Source: CALBGR01 sp964499935
Lineage (GTDB): Bacteria > Patescibacteriota > Saccharimonadia > Saccharimonadales > UBA4665
NCBI GenBank assembly: GCA_964499935.1
Contig: CAZCMS010000013.1
Location: 1-12,814, forward strand
Direction of reading: 5' to 3'
Length of the DNA: 12,814 nt
The position numbers were made by a program, and so were the translations under genes. The notes beneath the pieces were generated by a model that saw only the letters and a list, made by a program, of their open reading frames with translations, was not told the origin of the DNA and searched no databases. Position 1 is the stretch's first letter. Every line of letters starts with the position of its first letter. This document shows positions 1 through 5,861 of the stretch, in pieces.

Positions 1-151
1 ACCATTCGTTCATGATATTTCGCTTGAGCTGCACACCCAAAGGGCCGTAATCCCACGTACCGCTCAATCCGCCGTATACTTCACTGCCCTGAAAAATAAA
101 TCCACGGCGCTTAGATAAACTAACAATATCTTCCATTTTTGGTTTATTCAT
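1..151 (-). CDS. glyS: Glycyl-tRNA synthetase, class II alpha2 type (N-terminal part only)
   Basis: Charges tRNA-Gly with glycine in the cytoplasm. Only the first 50 or so codons are in the window; the rest lies beyond the left edge. The N-terminus reads MNKPKMEDIVSLSKRRGF and continues with GSEVYGGLSGTWDYGPLGVQ. That GSE-YGG-L-TWDYGPLG block is typical of the dimeric bacterial/archaeal/eukaryotic-type enzyme (the glyQS-like single-chain form), not the alpha2beta2 E. coli type. The start at 151 is supported by a GGAGCA Shine-Dalgarno sequence at 155-160, four bases upstream. The ATG at codon 6 is less likely. The gene is last in the minus-strand series after recO, separated by about 74 nt in which I see no terminator hairpin, so read-through from recO is possible. 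Confidence 0.93.
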   Translation of the reverse strand, partial: MNKPKMEDIVSLSKRRGFIFQGSEVYGGLSGTWDYGPLGVQLKRNIMNEW

Positions 152-225
152 AATTGCTCCTATTGTAACGGATTGAATACACTGTTGATGCACCGTTTTT
201 TAATTTTATCATTCACTACTATTAA

Positions 226-921
226 TTATGCCATGATGTGTGTACTTTTCATAGTATTCACCACCGGTACAAGCTGGCTGCATTGTGATTCGATCCCCTG
301 AACGTTACACAATGTACCAGGCGAATTATGACTAAAAAGCAAACGCATTACTTTAATGCAATTGGCATCAAATCTTCCTGTCTTGCCAGCCTCTTCAAAA
401 GCCATATCTTCAAAACTAAAGTTATATCCCTTGTCAACCGACAGCGCCTGACCTGTGGTGTCCGTCTGCATATTTGGAGTATGTCCGCCAAATTTTAATA
501 ATTGAGCCGTAAACCACAAGCGAATAAGTTCACTATTTATGTGTTCAGTATCAAGCGCTCTTAACCCCTTTTCTAACAGATAGAAATACTCAGCCTCGGT
601 CTCGTCTTCGGTTGCACGGTGGAGCTGCTTCATAAGCTCATACCCAAGCATTGTGCGATCAATATCTCGCACAATTGCTCGGAAATGAATATCCAGTCGA
701 GCCGATACAAGCGTACCGATATCCCTCTTGCCTTTTATAAAGGTAATATCACTAACACTAAATAACTCGATACCCCCTGCAAGTTTACTTTTTTGGCGTC
801 GGACCCCTTTTGCCATGAGCCGAAGCTTGCCATAATCCGGAGTAATGACAGTAATAATACGATCTGCTTCGCCGTAATTCGTACGTGCTAAGATAATGCC
901 TTTTGTTACTGCCTGCTTCAT
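226..921 (-). CDS. recO: DNA repair protein RecO
   Basis: RecO works with RecF/RecR to load RecA on SSB-coated single-stranded DNA and to anneal strands during recombinational repair. The 231-aa length is near the family norm (about 240). The first 80 or so residues form the OB fold, with the recognisable pattern KGIILARTNYGEADRIITVI followed by GKLRLMAKGVRR near residues 31-42. The rest is the helical C-terminal domain. Many RecO proteins have a four-cysteine zinc site after a G-x-x-P segment. Here the equivalent stretch (about residues 146-160, GHTPNMQTDTTGQ) has no cysteine, so this is a zinc-free form. The start overlaps the receiver gene's stop by four bases (ATGA), and GAGG lies five bases upstream of the ATG, suggesting translational coupling. 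Confidence 0.93.
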   Translation of the reverse strand: MKQAVTKGIILARTNYGEADRIITVITPDYGKLRLMAKGVRRQKSKLAGGIELFSVSDITFIKGKRDIGTLVSARLDIHFRAIVRDIDRTMLGYELMKQLHRATEDETEAEYFYLLEKGLRALDTEHINSELIRLWFTAQLLKFGGHTPNMQTDTTGQALSVDKGYNFSFEDMAFEEAGKTGRFDANCIKVMRLLFSHNSPGTLCNVQGIESQCSQLVPVVNTMKSTHIMA

Positions 922-1301
922 ATTGCCTCAACAATATCAGCTCTATTGACTGTTTTCACAAGTTGCTCAAGACTCGTTTGCGGTTTGTATAACTGCGCGC
1001 AAACCCCCATTTCTTGCAACGACTTTTGAAATGCTCGCAGCTGCACGGGTGGCACCATAGTATGAAGTACTACAGGTACTTCAGCCCAGTCCGCGTATGA
1101 ACGAAATTCCTGCAAAAATGCGACACCGCTGTGTCCTGCGAGCTGAAGCTCCAAAATCACTATATCGGGCTTTTGCTGATCTGCCCTGTGGATTGCATTA
1201 TCAGCACCCTGCGTCCAGTCTACGACATGACGAGCACGCTGAAGCGCCTGTATATATATCTTTGCAAGTCCAATATCTGGCTCAATTAATAAGATTCTCA
1301 T
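918..1301 (-). CDS. Atypical receiver-domain protein (phosphosite Asp replaced by Glu)
   Basis: A stand-alone receiver (REC) domain of 127 aa with no output domain. The fold is recognisable: MRILLIEPD opening strand, PDIVILELQLAGHSG around strand 3 (residues 45-59), conserved Thr81 after strand 4, and Lys106-Pro107 after strand 5. The residue that should be the phospho-accepting aspartate in the usual LLDL motif is Glu51. The acidic pair that binds Mg2+ is E7-P8 instead of two acidic residues. Normal aspartyl phosphorylation is therefore unlikely; the protein may be locked in one state, since Glu at this site sometimes mimics phosphorylation in other receivers. It starts 2 nt after the histidine-kinase-like gene and overlaps recO by 4 nt, so all three are co-translated. 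Its role is unknown, and a partnership with the upstream protein is inferred from position. Confidence 0.85.
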   Translation of the reverse strand: MRILLIEPDIGLAKIYIQALQRARHVVDWTQGADNAIHRADQQKPDIVILELQLAGHSGVAFLQEFRSYADWAEVPVVLHTMVPPVQLRAFQKSLQEMGVCAQLYKPQTSLEQLVKTVNRADIVEAI

Positions 1302-1303
1302 AT

Positions 1304-2056
1304 CTACACCAGTTGTAGCTGACGACTTGGGTGTAATGTGGCTGCCAGCCCTTGTTGTCCTTTATATTTTCCTTGCCGTAACTTTACCTGCATTGCGGTA
1401 AAGATAGTGTCAGCCACTAATATTCCCGCGCCTGTATTGGCGGTTAGCTGTGAGAATGCCTGACGCCTAAAGCCCTCGCTAGAAGAACGGATTTCTGCCA
1501 AAGAAGCCTGCGTTTTTTCAAGTCCATCAATATATATACCCGTTACTAGACCGTTACGACTGCGATGAGCAGCTATACGAAGTTTATTGCGCGCCACCCC
1601 CGAAGTAGCAGCTTCTGATAGAACCAATCCTAAACCATACAGCGCAGCACGCAAACCTGCCGAATGTGCCATCACTTGACCATATTTACCACCCAACACT
1701 AGCTCAACATCAGTATTTGCCTGCCTTGCCAGCGGAGTAAGGTCATGTGCAACATCATATAAAACTGCCGACAATGACACTGGCTCAAGCTCAAGCACTG
1801 TTTGATTATCTGCAATATCAAGACCCAATAAATAACTATCGACAAGTCGCAAAGACATATCTGCATGCACTTGCATGCTTTTAAAGATTTCTTCAGGCAA
1901 AGCTGTAGCACCAATGCCCAATTCCGCTTGGCGCGCAAGATACATTAAAGGTGTTTTTAACTGTTCTGCCACTGATCTCAGCAATATAGTTTGTGAACCA
2001 TTATTATTTCTCGAAGAAATTTCCTGCATTATCCTTGTGTTACCCTCACTTGTCAT
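1304..2056 (-). CDS. Histidine-kinase-like protein lacking catalytic residues
   Basis: A soluble 250-aa protein with the layout of a kinase core and no sensor or membrane segment. Residues 26-45 (LLRSVAEQLKTPLMYLARQA) match the HisKA H-box pattern N-V-S-H-E-L-R-T-P-L, but the phospho-accepting His is Glu31. The second half resembles a HATPase_c domain without its ATP motifs. No N-box asparagine is evident around residues 135-150. The DxGxG loop is reduced to IDGLE (176-180). Only a GAGI remnant of the G2 box remains at 209-212. Both autophosphorylation and ATP binding therefore look lost. The chosen ATG has no Shine-Dalgarno; an in-frame ATG at 2029 (codon 10) follows AAGG and could be the real start. 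It lies 38 nt after the membrane protein gene and 2 nt before the receiver gene. Assignment rests on motif pattern only. Confidence 0.75.
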   Translation of the reverse strand: MTSEGNTRIMQEISSRNNNGSQTILLRSVAEQLKTPLMYLARQAELGIGATALPEEIFKSMQVHADMSLRLVDSYLLGLDIADNQTVLELEPVSLSAVLYDVAHDLTPLARQANTDVELVLGGKYGQVMAHSAGLRAALYGLGLVLSEAATSGVARNKLRIAAHRSRNGLVTGIYIDGLEKTQASLAEIRSSSEGFRRQAFSQLTANTGAGILVADTIFTAMQVKLRQGKYKGQQGLAATLHPSRQLQLV

Positions 2057-2064
2057 GCAACTAA

Positions 2065-2070
2065 ACTATA
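2065..2070 (-). promoter_or_regulatory. Possible -10 box before the histidine-kinase-like gene
   Basis: TATAGT on the minus strand (5 of 6 to consensus) ends 8 nt before the ATG at 2056, so a transcript from it would be almost leaderless. The only -35-like element, TTGCAG, is 15 bp upstream, which is short. This is a weak internal-promoter call inside an operon. Confidence 0.25.
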
Positions 2071-2094
2071 CAAGCCAGTATACACCTGCAAGGG

Positions 2095-2889
2095 CTACGG
2101 TTCAAAACTCAAGTTTGGCAAAATATACGTATTGAAGTCTGCCAAATATTGATCAGTGTCAGTATTCACTACCAACGTTTTATCACGCAATGGTAGCACC
2201 ACTTGCGTACCATTCAATTGATTATCAAGCTTACCCCTGAAAATAGTCCCTTTTTGGCCTGGCACTTTTGGCAGACTATATGGTTCGGCAGTAACTAACC
2301 CACTTGTCACAGCACTGTTAAGAGTATTTACAGTTTGACTATATCCCTGATTCAGTACCTGAACACGTAGTGCAACCGCAGCACGATCGCCCCCGCCCTG
2401 TGAATTTAATGACGGCACCACATCCGGATGGAAATAAATATCCAGAATTGCTCCGCTGCTAAGACCTTCGCTTGCAATGTAGGCGCTCCAGGTCTTAGGA
2501 TATTGCACAGCAACACTTCCGTATGAATCTGGACCGACATATGTCTTCAGTGGATTCTTTAGTTCTTCGGCAAAACGCTTATTATCTTCTTCGGTAGTCT
2601 GTTTTTTAGCAACCTCTGCTGCAGCTGCTGCTTTTTTATCCGAATTATTCTTGTAATCCTGCCTCTCTCCAAAAGCCCAAACAGCAAAACCTATAGCCCC
2701 AACCAATGCTAATGTAAGTAGCGTCACGGTTATTATCCACCCCCACGCAGGCCCACTACTGCCAAAATTACTATTATAAGACTGTGGTTGCACCGAATTT
2801 GGCGCCTGAGGAGAAACTGGCTGAGGTGTTGGATTCTCTGTTGGCACCCTAGGAGGGTAATAAGGGTTTTGATTATTGTCTGGTTGCAT
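2095..2889 (-). CDS. Single-pass membrane protein with Pro/Asn/Gln-rich N-terminal tail and extracellular domain
   Basis: Function not recognised. The 264-aa protein has four parts. Residues 1-46 are a low-complexity tail rich in Pro, Asn and Gln (for example YYPPRVPTENPTPQP). Residues about 49-73 form one hydrophobic transmembrane helix (WGWIITVTLLTLALVGAIGF). Residues about 79-112 are a charged, alanine-rich helix. Residues about 115-264 are a soluble domain. That domain contains a V-x-V-x-YPKTW pattern near 126-134, reminiscent of PsbP/Mog1-like folds found in small bacterial surface proteins, but I cannot confirm this. Orientation with the tail inside and the domain outside is inferred. 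It sits between the methyltransferase (41 nt upstream) and the kinase-like gene (38 nt downstream), the loosest spacing in the operon. No Shine-Dalgarno precedes the ATG. Confidence 0.8.
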   Translation of the reverse strand: MQPDNNQNPYYPPRVPTENPTPQPVSPQAPNSVQPQSYNSNFGSSGPAWGWIITVTLLTLALVGAIGFAVWAFGERQDYKNNSDKKAAAAAEVAKKQTTEEDNKRFAEELKNPLKTYVGPDSYGSVAVQYPKTWSAYIASEGLSSGAILDIYFHPDVVPSLNSQGGGDRAAVALRVQVLNQGYSQTVNTLNSAVTSGLVTAEPYSLPKVPGQKGTIFRGKLDNQLNGTQVVLPLRDKTLVVNTDTDQYLADFNTYILPNLSFEP

Positions 2890-2896
2890 TACGTTT

Positions 2897-2925
2897 ATGG
2901 TAATAAACTGTTAGCTTCTTTGCAA
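2897..2925 (-). promoter_or_regulatory. Candidate promoter for the one-pass membrane protein gene
   Basis: On the minus strand TTGCAA (2920-2925) and TACCAT (2897-2902) are separated by 17 bp; each matches consensus at 4 of 6 positions. The -10 hexamer ends 7 nt before the ATG at 2889, which would give a leaderless mRNA, consistent with the lack of a Shine-Dalgarno. The hexamers are weak, so this is tentative. Confidence 0.3.
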
Positions 2926-2930
2926 GTACC

Positions 2931-3440
2931 TTATGCTTTAGGTGACGAGCTTGGACGATATTCATAGATATGCACTGCTCGTTTCTGAGCGATCTTTTTA
3001 GCACCGGGTATCTCAAAGCCAAAACTCGCAACCTTAATAGGCCTATCTATAGATTGGATAATTTTTGTATGCAATCTTGGCATGATTCTTGCTACTCCAA
3101 ATATATATACCGCATCAGCCGACGGCCACTGACGACTCAGTGCATTACCCCATATAATCTGCACGTTTTTACCATAGTTTTTAGTACGCCACTTTGCCCA
3201 TGCAGCCAATATAGGATTCAACTCGTATCCCACAGCTCTCCACCCTCGCTCGGCTGCTGCCACAAGCACACGCCCATCACCTGCGCCTACATCAATCAAA
3301 AGCTGTCCAGGACGCAAATCTAAACCATCTAAAACATCAGTTATATCACGTCGTAAGGTAGGAACGTACGGAGCACCAAAAATAACTACAAATGCAAATA
3401 GCCCCACCACTAACGCCACAATACCTGTAATAATCTCCAT
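2931..3440 (-). CDS. Membrane-anchored SAM-dependent methyltransferase, FAM173/ATPSCKMT-like
   Basis: A 169-aa class I methyltransferase. Residues 2-22 are a hydrophobic N-terminal helix that probably anchors it in the membrane. APYVPT (23-28) follows. The SAM-binding motif I is LLIDVGAGDGRVLVAAA (about 47-63, core DVGAGDG 50-56), then AVGYELNP (69-76), and a late FGVARIMPRL block (114-123). The combination of an N-terminal membrane helix, P-[FY]-V-P, D-x-G-x-GDGR, VGYELNP and FGV-x-x-MP is that of the FAM173 family. Its human members ATPSCKMT and ANTKMT methylate a lysine in the mitochondrial ATP synthase c-subunit and in the ADP/ATP carrier. The bacterial substrate is unknown; a protein lysine in a membrane complex is inference. 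It starts 2 nt after xseB and is co-transcribed with it. Confidence 0.85.
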   Translation of the reverse strand: MEIITGIVALVVGLFAFVVIFGAPYVPTLRRDITDVLDGLDLRPGQLLIDVGAGDGRVLVAAAERGWRAVGYELNPILAAWAKWRTKNYGKNVQIIWGNALSRQWPSADAVYIFGVARIMPRLHTKIIQSIDRPIKVASFGFEIPGAKKIAQKRAVHIYEYRPSSSPKA

Positions 3441-3442
3441 AC

Positions 3443-3640
3443 TTAAGATGATTTTAGTTTAGTAATGGTGATCTCTGCCTTTTTTAGATAAGTATCAAGC
3501 TGAGCAATCAATTCATTTCCCTCTTTATGCAAAGCAATTGCTTCATCGATAGAAATATCAGGCGACTGCAAAGCAACAAGCACCTCATCCAGGCGTTGGC
3601 TTATTTTTTTGTAATCTATGTCTGTAGATTTTGAACTCAT
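3443..3640 (-). CDS. xseB: Exodeoxyribonuclease VII small subunit
   Basis: The small subunit of exonuclease VII, which binds several-fold to the C-terminal helices of XseA and supports degradation of single-stranded DNA in both directions. It is 65 aa, slightly shorter than the usual 70-80. It has the typical helical hairpin: YKKISQRLDEVLVALQS, then the family signature D-I-S-I-D-E-A-I-A-L-H-K-E-G (about 29-42), then a second helix LIAQLDTYLKKAE. It begins 3 nt after the xseA stop, the standard order, so the two subunits are made from one mRNA. Confidence 0.95.
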   Translation of the reverse strand: MSSKSTDIDYKKISQRLDEVLVALQSPDISIDEAIALHKEGNELIAQLDTYLKKAEITITKLKSS

Positions 3641-3643
3641 AAA

Positions 3644-4771
3644 TTAACGTCTCTTTCGTATTGATTGAACATTTGCCGTCACTATTGCATCCTGCAAAGT
3701 CACCTCTATTGTATCACCCGCGGTAAGCTTGGTGCTCTTACGAATAAGTTGCTGATCTTTATATACATATGCGTAGCCTCGCTGTAGTACTGCATCCGGA
3801 TCTAAAAGCTGCAACAATGCAGCCTTCTGGCCCAAAGCAGACCGTTCATACAAAAGCTTCGCTTCTATTAACTGTTGGAGCTGTAAAGCTCTATTACGTA
3901 GATGTTCTTTGTGACGCACATACACCACATGCAAGCCTTGACTGATTGCATTTTGATACTGGTCCAGCCTCCGCATTTCGTGTAGCCGATCTGGCACCAG
4001 CAGCTCTGCAGCATTACTTGGCGTACTTGCTCGCTTATCAGCAGCTAATTCAGCTAAACTTGTATCAACTTCGTGTCCTATCGCCACAAGAGTCGGCGTG
4101 CGACTGCCAGCAACAGCACGCACAACCGATTCATCGTTGAATGCCTGTAAATCGTCAGCGCTACCTCCACCACGAATAAGCACCACTGCGTCGAGCATCT
4201 CCGGCAATTGATTAAATGTCTTCAACGCCCCTACAATCTGCTCTGGAGCGTCAATACCTTGTACCTGCACATCTATTAACTGTATCTCTATTGATGGCCA
4301 TCGTTCAGTAATAATCTTCGTAAAGTCTGCGTATGCAGCCGACTCACCTGATGTAATAAGCCCTATTTTTTGAGGTGGATACGGGAGCGTACGTTTTCTT
4401 ACTTCGTCAAATAGGCCTTCTTTTGTAAGTTTCTCCTGCAGCAATGTAGCTGAGCGCTTGATCGTACCTTCGCCCACAAGTGCAATATTTTGCACCGTAA
4501 CCGTAAATCCAAACTGTGGATGCAGCCGTGGCATACCGCGAACTTTGAGCATCATGCCGTCTTCGAGCTGATACTTCAGCATGTATACCGTCCCAAAAAA
4601 CCTGACGCTTGCAACTTCGTCCTTGAGGTCAAAATACACCCATTTATTTTTACTGATACGAAAATTTGCTAATTCGCCAACAATCGTTACATTCGGATAT
4701 GCGTACTCTAGCGTCTGATTAAGGTACGCAACAAATTCCCCAACACCCAATTCGAGTGGCTCATTATCCAT
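3644..4771 (-). CDS. xseA: Exodeoxyribonuclease VII large subunit
   Basis: Catalytic subunit of exonuclease VII, a metal-independent single-strand DNA nuclease used in repair. Numbering is from the ATG at 4771 (375 aa; E. coli about 456, so the C-terminal helical region is short). An N-terminal OB fold carries VGELANFRISKNKWVYFDLK. The catalytic core follows: IGLITSGESAAYADF (136-150), RGGGSADDLQAFNDE (200-214), and GHEVDTSLAELAADKRASTP (from about 232). These match the conserved xseA motifs closely. A helical region and a short beta tail follow, with LQRGYAYV-like sequence near the end. A GTG at 4789 is in frame and could add six residues. I prefer the ATG because it starts at the family's usual N-terminus and overlaps the upstream stop by only 8 nt. 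Neither start has a well-placed Shine-Dalgarno, which suggests coupling. Confidence 0.95.
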   Translation of the reverse strand: MDNEPLELGVGEFVAYLNQTLEYAYPNVTIVGELANFRISKNKWVYFDLKDEVASVRFFGTVYMLKYQLEDGMMLKVRGMPRLHPQFGFTVTVQNIALVGEGTIKRSATLLQEKLTKEGLFDEVRKRTLPYPPQKIGLITSGESAAYADFTKIITERWPSIEIQLIDVQVQGIDAPEQIVGALKTFNQLPEMLDAVVLIRGGGSADDLQAFNDESVVRAVAGSRTPTLVAIGHEVDTSLAELAADKRASTPSNAAELLVPDRLHEMRRLDQYQNAISQGLHVVYVRHKEHLRNRALQLQQLIEAKLLYERSALGQKAALLQLLDPDAVLQRGYAYVYKDQQLIRKSTKLTAGDTIEVTLQDAIVTANVQSIRKRR

Positions 4772-5822
4772 GAGGAACCAGCCGTACACCCTTACTGTTT
4801 ACTGCTTTGTGATAGAAATAATAGCCTGGAGGCAGCTGGATCGCAGCCGTAAGTACGCGGTACATGATTGTAACAGGCAGACTCAACGCTACCGGCACAC
4901 CTGCAGCCACCAAGACGGTTGTCATAAGCGCCTCATATACTCCTACCCCTCCCGGAAGCACCGAAATCGCTCCTGCGACATTCGCCACAGAATATGCAAT
5001 AATGATCGCTCCAAGATTTACCGATGCACCAAACGCTAAATAAATAACATATATACAGAGTATCTCTGACAAATTCGCAAATAGCGCATGAACAAGAGGC
5101 ATTTTAAGATCTTTTATGCGTGCTTTGATTGTTTTGAAGTTAACATGCAATTCTGAGAGTAAAAAATGGACTCGAGTAAGCTCAAGCGTCGGACGATTTG
5201 ACGCCCTGGTTACTTTGCGGACCGTTTTATTTGTCCACCGCTTTAGAAAATGAAAAAATTTCTCGACACGTTGCTTGCTGCCTAGTATGTAGACAAAAAG
5301 CGCCGTACCTAAAATTAAGGCTGTCGACACAGATACAGTTACCATAAGCACCAAGTCATTGACATGACCTTCGGCAGCCAACATGAATAAGCCGACCACT
5401 AGCAATACTTCAAATGACACATACAACATAAGTAATTTCATAATCTGTACAAGCGTGGCCTTGCCTGCAGTTACGGTATCTGAGCGTAATCGTGCCCCAA
5501 AATATGAAATACCCGAAACGCCACCACTCGGAAACACGTTATTGATAAAATTAAGCTCCATCGCAGCAATGTACATAGGCTTGTATTTAAATTTGTTACC
5601 AACTATCGCAAACAGAGCCTGATACAAACGCGTCTGAGCATCATAATTCCAAACTTGCAGCAATATAATAATGACAATCACCCACCAGTGCACGCGCCCA
5701 AGATTCTGAAATGTTTCAACAATCTGATCTTTTATGAAAAACAAAAACAGCGCGAGCGCTACAATTGTGACGATATTGAGTATTAGCCTCCAGTTGCGTC
5801 TAATAAAAGAATTTTGACTCAT
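4764..5822 (-). CDS. Flippase-like integral membrane protein (UPF0104 / AglD / LPG-synthase TM region family)
   Basis: An integral membrane protein of 352 aa (from the ATG at 5822) with about eight hydrophobic segments: roughly 12-30, 45-58, 125-148, 156-180, 244-264, 268-288, 296-318 and 320-338. A basic loop lies at about 182-243. The family signatures are NNVFPSGGVSGISYFG (94-109) and VLPGGVGVYEAL (288-299), followed by YR near 321. This is the transmembrane domain shared with MprF-type lysyl-phosphatidylglycerol flippases and archaeal AglD. The soluble lysyl-transferase domain is absent. A role in lipid or glycolipid flipping is inferred; the substrate is unknown. An ATG three codons upstream (5831) overlaps the -10 box TATAAT, so a transcript from that promoter could not include it; I chose 5822. 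This is the first gene of the left minus-strand operon. Confidence 0.88.
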   Translation of the reverse strand: MSQNSFIRRNWRLILNIVTIVALALFLFFIKDQIVETFQNLGRVHWWVIVIIILLQVWNYDAQTRLYQALFAIVGNKFKYKPMYIAAMELNFINNVFPSGGVSGISYFGARLRSDTVTAGKATLVQIMKLLMLYVSFEVLLVVGLFMLAAEGHVNDLVLMVTVSVSTALILGTALFVYILGSKQRVEKFFHFLKRWTNKTVRKVTRASNRPTLELTRVHFLLSELHVNFKTIKARIKDLKMPLVHALFANLSEILCIYVIYLAFGASVNLGAIIIAYSVANVAGAISVLPGGVGVYEALMTTVLVAAGVPVALSLPVTIMYRVLTAAIQLPPGYYFYHKAVNSKGVRLVPHG

Positions 5823-5824
5823 AG

Positions 5825-5854
5825 TGCACATTATACGCTATAACCCGTTATACT
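5825..5854 (+). promoter_or_regulatory. Promoter for the TRM11-like gene and rpmA, leaderless geometry
   Basis: TGCACA (5825-5830, 4 of 6) and TATACT (5849-5854, 5 of 6) lie 18 bp apart. The -10 box ends 7 nt before the ATG at 5862, so transcription should begin at or one base before the start codon. No Shine-Dalgarno is possible. The elements interlock with the opposing promoter at 5830-5859. Confidence 0.6.
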
Positions 5855-5859
5855 GTTAT
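5830..5859 (-). promoter_or_regulatory. Promoter for the left minus-strand operon, leaderless geometry
   Basis: On the minus strand ATAACA (5854-5859, 4 of 6) and a perfect TATAAT (5830-5835) lie 18 bp apart. Seven bases separate the -10 box from the ATG at 5822, which predicts a leaderless or one-base leader mRNA. The -10 box overlaps the opposing -35 by one base, and this -35 overlaps the opposing -10 by one base, so RNA polymerase can probably occupy only one direction at a time. Confidence 0.65.
5839..5852. repeat. Inverted repeat TATAAC-CC-GTTATA between the divergent promoters
   Basis: A perfect 6-bp inverted repeat with a 2-bp centre sits midway between the two -10 boxes. It may be a regulator site, or may simply reflect near-mirror promoters. 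Its right arm overlaps the plus-strand -10 box. Confidence 0.5.
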
Positions 5860-5861
5860 CA

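Noticed and set aside
162..167. TACAAT on the minus strand as a promoter for glyS
   Set aside because: Transcription would start at about 155, destroying the GGAGCA Shine-Dalgarno that clearly serves the ATG, and no -35 element is seen at 16-18 bp.
2620..2645. Possible microsatellite from the GCA/GCT alanine run in the membrane protein
   Set aside because: Only about five alanine codons with mixed third bases; it is a charged alanine-rich helix, not a length-variable repeat.
5829..5831. ATG at 5831 as the start of the flippase-like gene
   Set aside because: It overlaps the TATAAT -10 box, so a transcript from this promoter would begin downstream of it; the ATG at 5822 fits.
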